Shown here in pieces: positions 25,276 through 39,251 of a stretch of 64,000 nucleotides of DNA; within the stretch, counting starts at the first letter, position 1, and every line of letters begins with the position of its first letter. The stretch covers positions 27,186,330 to 27,250,329 of the forward strand of contig CM067566.1 in the NCBI GenBank assembly GCA_034336665.1, written 5' to 3'. The position numbers were made by a program, and so were the translations under genes. The DNA comes from Luscinia megarhynchos (lineage: Eukaryota; Chordata; Aves; Passeriformes; Turdidae). The notes beneath the pieces were generated by a model. It was not told the origin of the DNA. It did no database searches and was given only the letters and a program-made list of their open reading frames with translations.

Positions 25276-27255
25276 ATATGATTGAAAAACCTGTCATTTT
25301 CTTGATCAAAATGTAATTAAGTGAAGTGTCCTCTTTTTCTAGGAAAATAAATCTATTAATTCGATAACATGACACAGATATCTGTAGAAATGTACCAAAC
25401 TTCTGTACCAGTTACTCTAAGAGCTGTTGGTTTGTTGGCTATGTTTGGGTCTTGGAAGACAAGTGTTGACATATCATAGTTTTTGGAGTACTCACAAGGA
25501 TGTCCAGAATGAAGGTCACCTAAGAATTTTGAAACAAATTGCTGTAACAAATGGAGAAGTCCCAGATGTCTTCAGTGTAGGGCAGATCCTGCTGCCATTA
25601 CCTGTGTCATGCTTGTTTTGTGAAAAAAGAACTTTCAAGCCTTCTAGATGTGTCTTTTCTAGTAATATGGGGAAGGTTAGTACTGTCAGGTTGGATAGAG
25701 GGAACTGTGATGGTTTTGCTTCAATTGAGCAAGCCAGCAGCACCTTTCCTGCCCAGGACTGTCACGCTGAAGCAAACTCACTGGTTCCACTCAAACCAAA
25801 CCAGGGAAATATATTTCACAATTTTATAGAATGTAGCACAATTTAATGGGAAGTATTCTGGCTCCAAAGAAAATGAATGCAGTAGAATATGTTGATGAAT
25901 ACAATTCTGTAATCTAGTTTTGATGTGACCCAGGCTATGGTATTTGTCAGTAGGAATGCATAAAGCTTTTTATATAAACAAAGAATTTGACTTTTTTCCC
26001 TGCTTATTTCCTTTCTTATTTTCTGTTTTTTCCTTTTTCAAACACTATTATGTCGTTTAGTGTACAGTAAGCTGTTGACCAGTTCTTAGGCTTTCACTTC
26101 TAAGTGGTAAATGGACACACTGATGGGAAAAAACCATATTTTTGTTAATTGTGATCTAATCTATTCTTTGAGTTGCCTCTGTTGCTATTAAAACTTAGAA
26201 TTTTTCAGATTTGTTTGTTTGTTTCAAACAAATGAACTTTTGTCCCTCTCAAGCTATCTTCTGGTAACATTTTGAGTATTTTCCAACATTCACTCCTTCT
26301 AGTGTAGAGAATATTTTTTTTTAATATCAAAGGCAGATGGACTTATCAAAGATTTGAAATTGTATTTGCCTTAGGCATGCATGCTAGACTGGTTATTTAG
26401 GCTCATTGAACCTAGACCAAAGATGGAACAAGATAGAAACATTCACTCCATGCTTTTATGGAAATTTTAATTCTATTCTGAGATCCTGGCAGCAGTATTT
26501 TGGGACCAAAATTTCTGGTAGTATTTTGGTACTTCTTGGAAACTGAAATAGAGCATGCAAAATCTTGTGAAAGCATCTTAGACATTTTATTTTAAAATAG
26601 CAGTTGAAAAGAACATTCCCAATTATAGCCACATGATTCATCTGCTGGCAGTGGGGTATCAGCACTGGTGTTCTATCTGCTCACCTGCTTTTGTTGCCAT
26701 AGCAGATCCCCATGTTCCCTCTTGGTACATAGAGGCAGCTTCTGGAGCTGGCATTCAGGTCACTTTAGTTTTCCCTCCAGCTCACTTGTACTTCCTATAG
26801 AGTTCTCCTACTCAATCTACTTACTCACAGCAGCTGGATTTCTTAATTCCCAGTGAGTGCCATGATCATTCCAGCACCATTGAGAAATTATTTATTTACC
26901 ACTGGGAAATATCTGAAATGCTCAAGTGAAAGAATGCAGGAAGTAATTGAAATAGTTTTTATTTTCTGATGTCACAACACACCGCTATCACAAATACCAA
27001 ATTTTCTAAACATCTGGATAAATGGTTTGTAATTGGGTCCTTTTTAATGCTCAATACCACTTTCTTTGGCCATATTTACCTAGCTCTCAGAAAAGGGGGA
27101 AAATGAAGAGAAAGAAAAATACAAGGTCAGTGCACTGAAAGTCTTATGAGAGTTGGGATCTCTGGGTTTAAAAAGACACAGCTAAAAGTGAGTCTACTCT
27201 TGGAATAATTCCTTGGTGGTGAAGAACCTTTTGCCTGTCAATAACAAATTGTGAA
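25276..27255. other. Non-coding single-copy DNA, no gene recognised
   Basis: AT-rich. A 139-codon frame at 25427-25846 on the plus strand overlaps a 75-codon frame on the opposite strand and resembles no known family. A hairpin lies at 26209-26233. Confidence 0.6.
26209..26233. repeat. 9-bp perfect inverted repeat at (GTTT)n
   Basis: ATTTGTTTG (26209-26217) and CAAACAAAT (26225-26233) are exact reverse complements around a 7-nt loop. It probably arose from a short GTTT simple repeat. Confidence 0.85.
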
Positions 27256-27311
27256 GGGGTTCACCTCGACCAGGTGCCCACCCTCCCTCTCAACAGGACA
27301 GAGGGAGACAA
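27256..27311. mobile_element. Small LTR terminal scrap (songbird type)
   Basis: GGGGTTCACCTCGACCAGGT is followed by GCCCACC and CTCAACAGGACAGAGGGAGA. This resembles the same terminal region seen at 6418 and 6890 (GACC..GGTGCCCAC..CTC..GGACAGGG). Only about 55 bp are recognisable, so the assignment is tentative. Confidence 0.45.
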
Positions 27312-30300
27312 TAGCACTTCCCAAGCCATCTCCTTCTTCCCAGGCTCATCTCATACACAAACAGACATCAAATACACATTTCAAAACACTCTTTTTTTTT
27401 TTTGCTTGGTACCTAATTACACAAAAATCATCCTGATATAACAATGAAATTTGTTGCACAGCATGCTCTGCAGAACGTGCCCCAGCTAATGGTGCACCTG
27501 AGCTGAAGGTGGGATTTTTCCAGGTTCTCTGAGCTCTTCCAGGAGAACCTGCTCCTCCAGAGAAGCTGTGGTCTTGGTTTGTTGTGCTGCTGGAAATGCC
27601 TGGTAGAGCACACGTGTCCATGGAATACCACAGCAGCCTTAGTTTCCATCTCCTTTCCTTTCCCTTCAGGGAATGCTACTTGAATGGGTTTTCTTTCAGA
27701 TTTCTGCTCATTTTCCTACTCTCAACATTTCCTCATGATGAGAAAGTGAGCAGATTTAAGTGTCTCTGCTACTGGCAGTTGACATATTTACCTTCTACCA
27801 TCTCCTTGGTAGAGGTGCCCTTTTAAGGATGTTGATGAAAAGGATGAGAAACATAACACTGATCCACAGGCTTCTTGCTGCTGGGGAAGCAGTTCCAAAA
27901 ACATGTTGGGTGCTTCTCAAACTCAGAAAAAGCCTCAAGGCTTATCCAGAAGAGTATGCAAACCACACCATTAGAGCAACCACAGCCTAGAAAATTAAAA
28001 GCATTGGAAACTTCCCAATCCATACATCTTTTCACGTGGAGAGAGAAGGTTTCCAGGTGAGTGAAAATATTTGCAGGAGTGAACCCTTATTCAGTGTGCC
28101 AAAAATGCAAGAGACAAAGACAAATGCTGTTGTTGTGCTGTACTTTCACAGCTACTTTTCTTTCACCTCATGCATTTTCTGTCTGTCACAATGGAGGTGC
28201 TGATGGCACAGCCAGCCATACCTGGAAAGGGATATCTGAGCTGCTTTATAATGTCACTGACTCGACAGAATCTGTGGTGTTCACAGCAAACTTAATCCAG
28301 GCGGTTTTCCCCATAATTTGTGATTAGAAAAAGCATCCAATAAGAATCCTTTAGTGCTGTGATATAGATTCTATTAATAAGTTCCTATTAAAATAAAGAG
28401 CTCATTTTACAATTGATTGCTTTTTAAAAGCTCTAAAAGTTTCTTTTTACATCTAATATTTGTGTAAGAATTGCTTCTGCAAAAAATGCATTTTCCAATT
28501 TGAAAATAAACAGAGTAAATCTTGCCTTGTTTAACAGACAGACAGAATTATTTAAGGGAAGGAACAGCATGATACTGAATAATAAGCAGCACACATTCAT
28601 CTTCTCTAGGAACTGAAGTTGTATCTCACTACAATTACCAAAATATGATTTTTTAAATAACGAAATAAAATTCTACATGCATTTTGAGACAAAAAAAGAT
28701 GTAGCAGGAAGGCCTTACAGTTTGGGGAGAAGGAAGACACTTTTAAAATTATTTCTTATTTATTCTGTTTTTTAATTCAACAAAACCACAAATGTCAAAC
28801 TGACATTTTTCAAACGTGTTCCAAGATATGCCCCTGAATAGAAGATGTAGAAAAAAATAGACAGAATTTCTAGCAGACCTGCCATTTCTTTCAAGTCAAT
28901 ATTTGTTATTTAAATAGATATTAATTAGTTTTAAGCTGTGTAAAAGGTCTTTTGCCCTATTAACTGTTTTATTTAATTCTGCTGACTAAAGTTGGGGAGT
29001 TATTATTTATATTCTGGTAAGATTGCATTGTGAAATGCAAGTAAAAAAATTCTTTGATGTTTGAAGCTTTCTTTAATGTGTTGTAAAAACCTGAAGACTG
29101 GTTGTGTGTATATGCCTGAGGAGGTGAATAAATGTATTTTTGCATGCATATGTGTTTTATGGTGGGTATTACTAGTGGGTAATGGTGGGTAGCAGTAAAA
29201 GGTTTAGGAATTTTGCTGCTGATAAGGGGCAGTTCTCATTGTCAAGTGGAGAGATATTAATGTGCTTTCTGGAAAAGTTATATATTTTATTCATGGGAGT
29301 GTCATGGAATTCAAAGAAATATTGTTCCATGGTATTTAGTGTGGGTCATTTCAAGAGGAGGGTAAACTAGAGAGTAATTATTTCAGTGATTTTTTTCCCC
29401 TCCTTTAAGACTTCTGATTTTGTTATAGTTTTACAGAACTGTTTTTTCACAAACACCCATGCAATTTCTCTTTCACTACATGCAGTGCTTTATTAAATGT
29501 ACACAACAAACACTGAAAGTCCTAAGCAAAAAATTATATATCCCTGTATTTCATAAAAGGCTGTCAAACTTTAGTACAGCAAATTCTTTCCTTTCCTTCC
29601 CATCTCTTGAAATTAGTATATCCCATATTTTATGTCCTTAGCATAACCAGAAACAATTAGGGAAACTATTGGTCCTCAGCACCTCATTTTCTACCTTCTC
29701 TCTTTTTATATGTGAGGGAGAAAACGTGTAAGGTTACAAGCTCTTCAGAAATTAACTCTTGATTTATCACTAAGTGATATTAATCTCATCTAGACAACTT
29801 AGCTTTTTGCATACAGATTTCTTGCAGGGAAAGAGTGCCAAGTGTCTGTGCAATCTCACTTCTTGATTTCAAGATAACAGGACTTCAAGAGAGGAGAGGA
29901 GCACAGACCCTTCTGTGCCTGAGCAATGATACATCAGTATGAGAGAAGTGGATGTGGACTTTGTGTGACAACAACTGAAACACCTGTCAGGATGAGATAC
30001 TGGGCTGCCAGTAACCATCAACCACAGTTTCAGAGGCAAATTGCCACATTAGGGCAGACTGAAAAACTAGCTGAACAAGCTGGAAAAATACAATACTTCA
30101 GTTGCTTGTATAGCTAGCAGGAAAACAAGTTACTACACATACAGTAAAGGTAGCTTAGGCCATTTGTCAGGTGAAATCATTGCATGCAGCTGGAATGACA
30201 CTCAGCTGAGTTCTTTTGCTTTGCTGGCACAATGAAGACAACACTGAAATTCTCCCTCTGTAATTTCTCTCTACAGGGAGGAAAAGGTGTAGCATATCAG

Positions 30301-33171
30301 TCACAGAACTGCTGGCCCCAAAGAATTGTCAAGCATGGGTTCATTTGTCTAACTTTGCCAGACACAACATCTCTTCAGCTCTGCCTAAGGACAAACCTCA
30401 TTGTTTTCCCCCACAGAAATCCTTGGGTTTTTTTCCCACAGAGGTGATGTTTATATGTTGAACAGTCACCATCCTGTCTCATCTAAATTCTCTTTAAAGG
30501 ACTGCTGTCCCCATGAGGACATTATGATACCTGGAGTTACCAGAAAATTTTGGAGTGACGATTTTTTTTGTTCTAGGCACTACAAAAGTCTCTGTCTTGA
30601 TGGCACAGGACTTGGGTCTGGTACTTTGGATGCATGATCCTTATTTCATGTAGCAGCAGCTTCACCCCAATGTAAGAGGCATTTTCCTTGTCTGACCTCA
30701 TGCCAGCAGCTGCCCTTTTTCCTGGCTTTTGCTGGCAGCCTTTGCCTCCTGTGTCCTCCATGTGAATGGGCCAGGGAGTGTATTTGGCTGGAGCAGCTGC
30801 AGCCATAGGTGCTGGTAGGGGAGGGATCTGGGCTGAAAAGACAGAGCCCAAAAAGCTGCCATGGCATTGTGTGGGGGGCAGTGTCCATCCCTGGATGTGC
30901 TGGGTCTTACTGAAGCAGTTTCTGTTTGTATGTTTGGCCCCCTTTTCCCCAGGATGGTGCTGTATACCACAGGCTGGACCTTGGTGGTCTTTACTAACAG
31001 CTCTGCATCATTTATCAGCTTAGCAAAATTACTATTTTTGTGTTCCTAAAGTTAGCAAGACGTTTTTTGCATCTGTTTAATGCTTCACTTCACAGGATGA
31101 AACAAAGAGATCAGCCAGGGTTCCCGCTCTTAATTATTGAACTGTGACCTCATTTGTCCTCAGAAGCTTCTGCTTTTTGCCACCCATGACCTGTAGTGCT
31201 TGAGACAAAACCACAAAGCCTGTCAAGAGGAATCTGCAATGACATCAGGATGGATACTCTTGTGTTTACTGCCCACTGGTGCGTGGCACTGCTGCCTGGG
31301 AGACTTTCTACCTCTACAGCAGGTTGGGTTTAAGCTTCTTTAGTTACCCAAAGATGAGGTCACTTGGTTCATTAATGATTTATGATTATATAGTGCCTTT
31401 CTTCAGAGAGCTTCCAAGGCAGCTGGCAAGTTTATGTCTGCATGAGTGAGTGCCTGAAACAAATTCTTAGTGATTTCTCCACAGACTCAGGACCTGGTAC
31501 AAGAAAATTCCTTTTTCTCTATATTCTTGGATACACACTGGGCTTAGGCATCATTACTGCAGGAGGCATTTGCTGCCCGTGCACTTTCTGATATGACATT
31601 CCTCAAACAGGAATCACTTAGGCTTTTTCATTCCCTTTTTCTTACCAGTTCATTTGATTGAGGTTTTTTGGGTTTTTTTTTTACCTTTTACAAAACTTTT
31701 GCTATAGTAGAGCAGGATCCTATTCCACAAACAAGTTTAGAGCCTCATTTAAGTCAGCCTGTAGCACAGAATTCAATTTGTGTCAAATAAAGGGAGTGGA
31801 AACTGGTCACATAATATTGCAAACAATTTTTCTAGCCATGTCTGGAAATAGTGTGGTTATACAGTCAGGAATGCCACATAACCATAAAACAGTGTTTTGA
31901 ATTACACATTTAGTGGACAAAAAGTAACCAGAGGATAAATTAATCTTGCAGTGTTTATCATTTAAGGTACTGAAAAGAAAGAGGCAATGTTTTTTTCCCC
32001 CTAAGATTTAGACGTTATACTTGGCACAATAAACAGAGAAGGAAAATCATAGCTCTTGTTAGTGAAATAAAGACATGGTAATATTTGATGGTTTTGTCTT
32101 TCAGGGTGTATTAGGAGCATTTTTAATTAAAAGTGTTTGTGGTACATGAGAAAGAACTTGCTCTATTGTGTTTATTGTTTTTAAAATACAAAGCTATGTC
32201 TTCTTAAGGCAGTGTTGCATATAAAGTGTGGGGAAAATAAACCAAGGCATGAGGAGAGGCTGGATTTCCATTTTCCATATTCCTTGGCAATTTGCACTTC
32301 AATTCTGTGTGAGTCTAACTATCACTGCAATAAAGTGTACTTTGATTCACACTTGTGCAAGCTCCTGTGGCTGGGGACAGGTTGAGGTCAGCCAGGCATG
32401 AGCAGAGAGCAGGATGGGATAGTCTGATAAAGAAGTTCTGTCTAACACCCTACAACACAGGCAAAGCTACAGTTTTAATTTGGCTTAGTTGTTTTTCAGC
32501 ATCAGAGAAAGAAAAATTACAGTGTGGCCTGGCTGTGCTGCATTAGTCATTGCAGAGTTGCACTCCCCTTCCTGCTGCAGTGCCATGAGGCTCCCCTAAG
32601 CCCAAGAGAGTTTTCCCTTTTCCATGCCTTATCAGCAGTGATATCATGCAGGTCAAACAGTCTCATTTACCCATCTGGATGTCTCCCAGTGTCTTTTATG
32701 CAGCTTTGAGGCTGATCTGCGCAAATATAATTAACCTTCCCTGCCCCTGGACGTGCTGGAGAGAAGAGAGGGGGCACAGAGGTGAAGAGGGCACACAAGG
32801 GGTGGTCAGCCCTGCAAAATCTGCATTTTTCATATTAAGATCTGTCAGGTTTTTCTGACAAGGCTGTTCCTATCCTGTAGTTTGGGAGATCAAAGCTTCC
32901 TTTATACTCAGCCTTTTGCTTGCATTTAGATTTTATCTCTATAACATTGACTGGATATATGACTTTTTAATGGTGTCAGCATGACCCAGGGAAATTACAA
33001 TGTCAACAGCAATTGTTCTGCAGATCTGTTAATCCAGTTTCATCCTATTTACTCATGTTGTTGTTTGGTTTGTGAGAAATAGGGTTGTACTTTAAAAAAA
33101 AAAAGGGAAAGTTTTCTATTATTTGTTTCCTAATCGTGGGAATTGCTCTCCTGGTTTCTCCCCTTCCATTT
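27312..33171. other. Non-coding single-copy DNA, no gene recognised
   Basis: There is a 13-base T run at 27391-27403 and a GC-richer patch at about 30640-31000 with overlapping frames on both strands. A purine-rich run (GAGAAGAGAGGGGGCACAGA) lies near 32760-32810. No known gene or transposon is seen. Confidence 0.55.
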
Positions 33172-33468
33172 TCACAGAATCAGAGATTGTCTGAGTTTGC
33201 CAGGCACTCCTGGAATCCATCTGATCCAACCCACCTGCTCAAGCAGGATCAGCTGGAGCTTGCTGTGAAGGATCCTGTCCCTTTGGCTTTTGAGTATCTC
33301 CAAAGGATGGAGATTGCACAACCTCCCTGGGCTTCCTGTGTCAGTGCTTGGTCCCTCTGACAGTTAAAAATTGTTTCCTGATGTTCAGAGGCACCTCCTG
33401 TGTTTCAGTTTCTGCCCAGTGCCTTGTGCTGTCACTGGGTATCACTGGGAAGAGCAAGGTCTTCCTTG
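33172..33468 (-). mobile_element. CR1 LINE 3' fragment, antisense
   Basis: From the 3' end inward on the plus strand: CACAGAATCAGAGATTGTCT, CCAACCCACCTGCTCAAGCA, CAACCTCCCTGGGCTTCCTG, CAGTGCTTGGTCCCTCTGAC, AATTGTTTCCTGATGTTCAG and TTTCTGCCCAGTGCCTTGTG. This is a reverse-complemented CR1 of about 300 bp, 5'-truncated, with no intact coding sequence. Confidence 0.93.
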
Positions 33469-34747
33469 CATCCTTTACATCTTTCTGCCTTATTGCTGTT
33501 GCTTGTATTGTTCAGACACAGACTTGCAGAACAGTGCTGATAGTCAGCTTAGTTTTTTTCAGATGTTTTTGGTCTTTTTTTTTCTTCCTAATTTTCTTTC
33601 TGGGGTTTGCAGCCCAAAAGAGGATTCCTTGCAATGCATGGCTGAAAATAACAGTGTAAGGGGATCTGAGAAAATTTTCCACTCCCACCTCTGTCACTCC
33701 TACCTCTATTGAAAAGTGGGAGAACAATATTTTTGCTGCTTGTTTTTCCATCAAGCAGCTGTATGAATTAAATGACATTTTGTGATACCCTGGAGTTCGA
33801 GAACAAAATACACATCAATCATAATAGGTGTGCTAAGTTACCAAAGCTGCTTTTATCCCAGAGCTATTGTGCTCCTTTTTGAGATATTGTTTATTAAACA
33901 TGATTTTTATATTTTCTGTTATTTGCAGCTCTTTTAATTACTAGTCCTGAATGTTTAGCTTCTTACTTATCTCTCATGAATACATATGAGTTTAATTTTG
34001 GCTGAGAAGTGAGCACACATTTTGCCTACCATGTTTGGGAAATTCTTTCTGCATAGAGAGCAAAAACATAATTTGCTACTGTATTTGGAGGGATGGATAG
34101 GAAAGGTACACTTGATGGTGTTCTGGTAGCTCCTTTTGACTCCTGTATATGTCTTGGTTTAGAAATGTGCAACTTGCAGAAACCTAGGAAAGACCATGCC
34201 AGATCAGAACTGTGGGAATATTTTTTTGCCTTTTAATGAGTTTTGCTATTTGCAATGAAGGGATTCATTCCCCTTGAACAGTCCAAACCTCTGATTTTAG
34301 GAAGGAAGTAACAATGTAAGTAGTAAACTTACTCTACCATTCTAAAGCTCTCTGTGTGTGTGCACATGAGCATTTGGAATTCTGCAGGGGCTGGTGAGTC
34401 AAACCCAAGTTTGGCACCACAATAAAATGTTAATCTGATCTAATGTGATCTCTGGAGTTTATTTTCTCAGCTTTGAGCAATTGTGGATACTAATGATGCA
34501 TTATCAGAGACAACAATCCAAAGTAATGGATTTGTACCATGTGTAACACAGAACGAGCTCAGTACCTGGTACAGAGAAATCAGGGTTTTAGTGGCCTCCA
34601 AAGGAGTACATGAGCATTCCTTTGGTTTTGAGTTTAATATAAAGCTAAACCTAGATGTCAAAAGATACTATAACTTGCTAGTGAAAACAGCTTGTAGTAC
34701 TAACTTCTTTCCTAAGCCTGACCATGCTGAAAGTGTTATAATGAGCA
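33469..34747. other. Non-coding DNA between two CR1 copies
   Basis: About 1.3 kb separates the antisense CR1 at 33172 from the sense CR1 at 34748. An open frame at 34483-34755 runs into the second CR1 and has no recognisable similarity. Confidence 0.6.
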
Positions 34748-35150
34748 CAGGCTGAGGGAGTTGGGGCTGTTAAGCCTGGAAAGAGAAGGCTCCTGGGAGA
34801 CTTTAAAACACCTTCCAGCACCTAAAGGGGGACTACAAGAGAGCTGGAAAGGGACTTTTTGCAAGGGCATGTAGTGACAGGACAAGGGGGAATGGCTTTA
34901 AGGAAAGCAGGGAGTTTTAGAATGGATGTTAGAAAGGAAGCCTTCACTGTGAAGGTCATGAGGCACAGAAAGAAGTTGTCCAGAGAAGTTGTGGATGCCC
35001 CATCCTGGGAGTGTTCATGTCCAGGTTGGATGGGGCTCTGAGCAACCTGCCCTAGTGGAAGGTGTCCCTGCCCATGGCAGGGGGTTGGAACTCAATCATC
35101 TTGGGTGGCCCCTTCCAATCCAAACCATAAATGATGTGGTTTTAGGATTC
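34748..35150 (+). mobile_element. CR1 LINE 3' portion, sense
   Basis: CAGGCTGAGGGAGTTGGGGC, AGCCTGGAAAGAGAAGGCTC, GACAAGGGGGAATGGCTTTA, GTCCAGAGAAGTTGTGGATG, GGAAGGTGTCCCTGCCCATG and GGGTTGGAACTCAATCATC occur in CR1 order, ending near AAACCATAAATGATG. About 400 bp are present. The tail has the TTGGAACT..CCCTTCCAA type of 3' end, like the short copy at 10424. It is 5'-truncated and non-coding. Confidence 0.94.
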
Positions 35151-37023
35151 ACAGCTAACTACTCACTGTAAGCTTTTATCAGTAAGTAGCCTGGAAAAGA
35201 TGTGTATTTTAACTGATATGCCATATATTTTTAACTGTGTACTAAAAGCATTAATTTTAGGTGTTATTAAAATTAATTTGAGGATATGAAATTTTAAAAT
35301 GTGCCAACTCTGTTTCTAGTGCAGGGTGATCTACCACGTTCTAAATAAACCATTTAAGCCATAGAGGGTTCTTCTTATTTTTCATCATATGAAACTGTTA
35401 TAGTTTTCAGTATTTTAACAAGCAGATATCTCTACACTCTTCTGCTATTTTCAGGAGTTGGTGTTGTTTTTCTCTTTCTGATGATAATTTTTATTCTTTA
35501 AATCAGAAGTTTCCTTAGCATTAAAATAAATATTCTGTGAGTAATGTTGATTATATTTACCTGTGGTATACTGAACATACTTCCTTTTGGTCTGTTACTC
35601 AGTTATCCTGAGAAGTTGAAATATGTTTTTAGAAGAATGGGGACTTAATAAGCAGAGAGAAAAGATATAAAGTGGGGTGCTTTAGTGGACAAATAATTGA
35701 TGGTTTGCCATGCTAAATTGTCTACTAGTCTTCTGTTGTGTGGCAAAATAACAACTGTGTGGACTAGGTACAAGAACAACTATTGTCTGAGATGCTGAAA
35801 ATAGACCAGTTGATCAATTTACCTCTTGTAACTCTAGCCTTACAGTAGGTATTTTCAGGGACTTGCTTTATAATGGCCTTTCTCTTTTCTAAAGTTTTGT
35901 GCTATTATTATTGTGTGTTGAGGTAAAGGATAGATTATGAAAAGATAAAATGCACAATGGAGAGGTCTGTGCTCTCAAACAAAATCTGAGGGTACTTTTT
36001 ATTTCCTGATTTCTATTCTGCTCAGAATTTCATGGGTCTGGCATCATTGCTTCTATCAGCTGCTTATTACTGTGGGATATAGTAATTTTCCCTAAGTGTA
36101 TGCAGAATGTGCATTTGCTTAGCTTTCTATGCTGGAAATATGTATTTTTAATTCTGCATTCAATTTTATGGCTGTGTTGGAAAAGGACCATACAGAACAG
36201 TTTCCTGAAATACTCTTTCAGGATCCAAATATTCCATGCTGGCCTGTCTTCAGGAGTTTCCCTTTTCACTGAAATGTTTCCCAATCCATCTGTTTTCATG
36301 TGTTCCCCTGAGAATTAAAAGTGTTAGTAAATGGAAGGAAGACCTTTTCTGTCTGTCTGTTACTGCCAGGGCATCTCCTTGTACACATCTTGGGCTTGGT
36401 GGTTTGCACTGACTGTGCTTTAAATTTCTTTTTCTTGCACCTTGAACAATGAAGGTTTGTTTCACACCCAGGAGTTCAAAATGCTTTAAATTCTAGCTGT
36501 CCCATTGCTCCCATGCTTCCAGACCTTACCCAGAAGAATGAAAATTGACTGTCTGTAAAGGGTTGGGGGATTTCCTTTGGGATGCAGGCAAGGTGACAGA
36601 CCCAAAGTCTCTCAGCTACAGCAGGCTCCTTATTGCAGGTGCACTGAACTCCTGGCTCCTGCAATGCCATAGCCATTGCCATAAGTCACTGAGGAGCAGA
36701 AAGGGCAGGGAAACATGTGAAATTAGCACTGAGAGATGTTCTCTGCTCTGCCAGTTAACAGCAGGACGTCTGCAGGGCAGGATGCCAGAGAGGCATTTGG
36801 ATGCACACAGGATTTAAAGCTGTGAACTTACAGAGGTCTCTGCACTGGCAGGTGATTACTGGGAGGTGCTTTCTGGTGGCAAAGGAAATACATTCCTACC
36901 TGTTTTGCCAGAACCACACTGACTTGATGCAGGCCACAAACTTTCCATGCTCAGACCATTGCACATGCTACTGTCAGTGCTGCATCTTGTGCCCAGAAAC
37001 AAGAGGGTAGTCATCTAAAGGGG

Positions 37024-37048
37024 TTTTTTTTTCCATTTTTTTTTTTTT
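37024..37048 (+). repeat. T-rich tract
   Basis: Two T runs are separated by CCA. Confidence 0.85.
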
Positions 37049-38340
37049 CAATTGGCCTGACAAGCTCAGGATTTTTTTCATATTGCTTTTTCATCTCTCA
37101 TTCACACCTTCAAGACATTCTGAATATTATGAGTGCTGCAGGGTCAAATGAATGCTAATTTCTCATTTCTTGGCTTAAACAAAGTGTCTTGTTCAGGTGC
37201 CTTGCTAAAAGTACAGTTCTAGATCATCTGTCCTGGAAGCCTGAGAGCACCCACCAACATTTAGTCCTTGAACTTCAGCAGTAATAATGTAATGCTTGCA
37301 AGCAGCTCAGTTTGACTGCCAAGAACCAAATGTACACCTATCCTGGTCTTGTCAAATAGAGCATGATTTAGCCTATACATCAATTACATTATTACAACAA
37401 AATATTCTTTTTTGTGGCTGCCTAAGGATAGAAGGGTGAATTAATATAGCAAATACTATTTAATAACTGATAGAGTATAAGAATAGGACAGCTGCTTCAA
37501 AATCCCTGTCTGATCCTTCTAGCCACATGTAAAAGGAAGCATAAAAATCCCTAAAAAGAGTCAAAAACTTTGGAGGAAATTTTTGAATAACAAAAGGTAA
37601 AAATCACAAAATTATAGTTCAATTTTTCAAAGTGAAACTTGAAACTAATGCATCAAAATAAAAAAATCTGTTTAAAAAGTAGCTGCTCTGTTCAATTTTG
37701 CAGGTTGTTTTCACCTGTTAAATTTTTTTTCTGTTTTGCAGTGTACTCAAATATATTACTTTCAGTTTTTTGCAGTAGATGTTTTTAATTAAAAAAAAAG
37801 ATATTTAGTTATTTTTTCCAGAAAAATATTTAAAACTTATTTCTCCATACTCTAGTAGAGTGAAAACCAAAGACATTATAAGCACATTTAATTTTTAGAT
37901 GTTATCAATTTTTCCATTTAAGAAAGTTGAGTTGTATACAATATTATTTCAACCAACCTACAGTTAAACCAGTGACATATTTTTGTTGAGATATAATTGA
38001 TTTAGAACTCCAGGATGTGACTGCAAGGAAAAATAAAAAAGTGCTGCCATTTCACTTGTTAGAAAGAGGAAAGAATGACCATTTTGTAGGAAAGTCTCAG
38101 AGGGAAATCCAAAGCTAGTGAAAAATTTCTCAGGTTGCAATATCTTTTTTTTTTCATTCTTTCTCTTTTGTTTTTTCCTTAGACTGCAGTCTTTTCAAGC
38201 CATTTACAAGAGATGTGGCAGGCAGAAATTGCCCAACTTTTAAGCAGGGTTCTAAGGAGTGAAAACAAAAAAAGCTCACTCTTAGGTTTGCCTCAAAAAG
38301 TTGAATTAAATTTCTTTCTTTTCTGCTTTTACCTAGGCAG

Positions 38341-38475
38341 TCTGGGAGGAGAATATCACTCACTGGTCCCTAGCAGCACATCCTGACTTCTGCTCACATT
38401 GAAGAAAAAAACCCATTTCAGAGAGAGTGCAAGACTGTGTGAAAGTAGGAAATCCCACACCCCACCTTAAAAAAG
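38341..38475 (+). other. Exon-like segment, non-coding (candidate)
   Basis: A pyrimidine-rich stretch ending TTTTACCTAGGCAG precedes position 38341, and AAAAAG|GTAAGAAAGG follows at 38476. That would define a 135-nt internal exon. All three frames of the segment contain stops, so if real it would be a UTR or long non-coding RNA exon. Splice-site pairs of this quality occur by chance in large non-coding regions. Confidence 0.2.
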
Positions 38476-39111
38476 GTAAGAAAGGTTTTTCTGCTGATCC
38501 TTTAACAATGGAAGCAATGTCTTCATTTAACAATTCATTATGTTAAAGGCAGAACTGAAAATTTAGGTAATTGAACACTAAAATATTATTTAACCTTCAT
38601 ATTCTAACTTAGGAAAAAGTATTATTTTTGTTTAAAAGGAAGAATTTAATGCATGTGTTCCTGAGCTTAAAACTATTTGTTTTGTAGCTTTTATGTGTAT
38701 TGTGGGGGGAAGAAAAAGCACTGTGAAAACCAGAAAATATTATCTTTCATGTCAAGCACAGTTGTTTTTCTTAGCCATGCAAAGTGTTATGTAGCTTTCA
38801 GTGTACCATGCAACTCTCACTTTGCCAAGACATGCACAGTGTGTCTGTAGAATGCTGCTGCTGGGAATTACTGCTAAGGGGTACTTCTGCCATTTGTGCT
38901 TTTATCAGGACAAATCTGCACCATGTCCCTTTCTGCTGGGTTTTGAATTGACTGGTTATTTGCAAAATATTTACAACTCCACTTCCTTAGATGCTTCAGT
39001 TCTAAAAAGTATTGCAAGAAGCTGAAAACAGCTAAAACATACTGTACCCTGCATGTTTCCTCTGAAAGTGGAGTGACAGCAGTGGAGGATTTTCTTTTCT
39101 TTCATTCCCCC

Positions 39112-39127
39112 TTTTTTTTTTTTTTTT
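39112..39127 (+). repeat. T homopolymer (16)
   Basis: Sixteen consecutive T after a run of C. Confidence 0.9.
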
Positions 39128-39251
39128 GTTCTATAGAGAATGTTGAAATTCTGAATGACGGTTGAAAATTTCTTTCTATAGCAGCCATTCTGTAAGTTCA
39201 AGGACAAATGTGTTCATTGCATTTGTGACCAACCTACTCGACATGACATAT

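Noticed and set aside
34483..34755. 90-codon plus-strand frame next to the CR1 copy
   Set aside because: It runs into the CR1 repeat and ends there. There is no similarity to known proteins and no splice signals that would define it.
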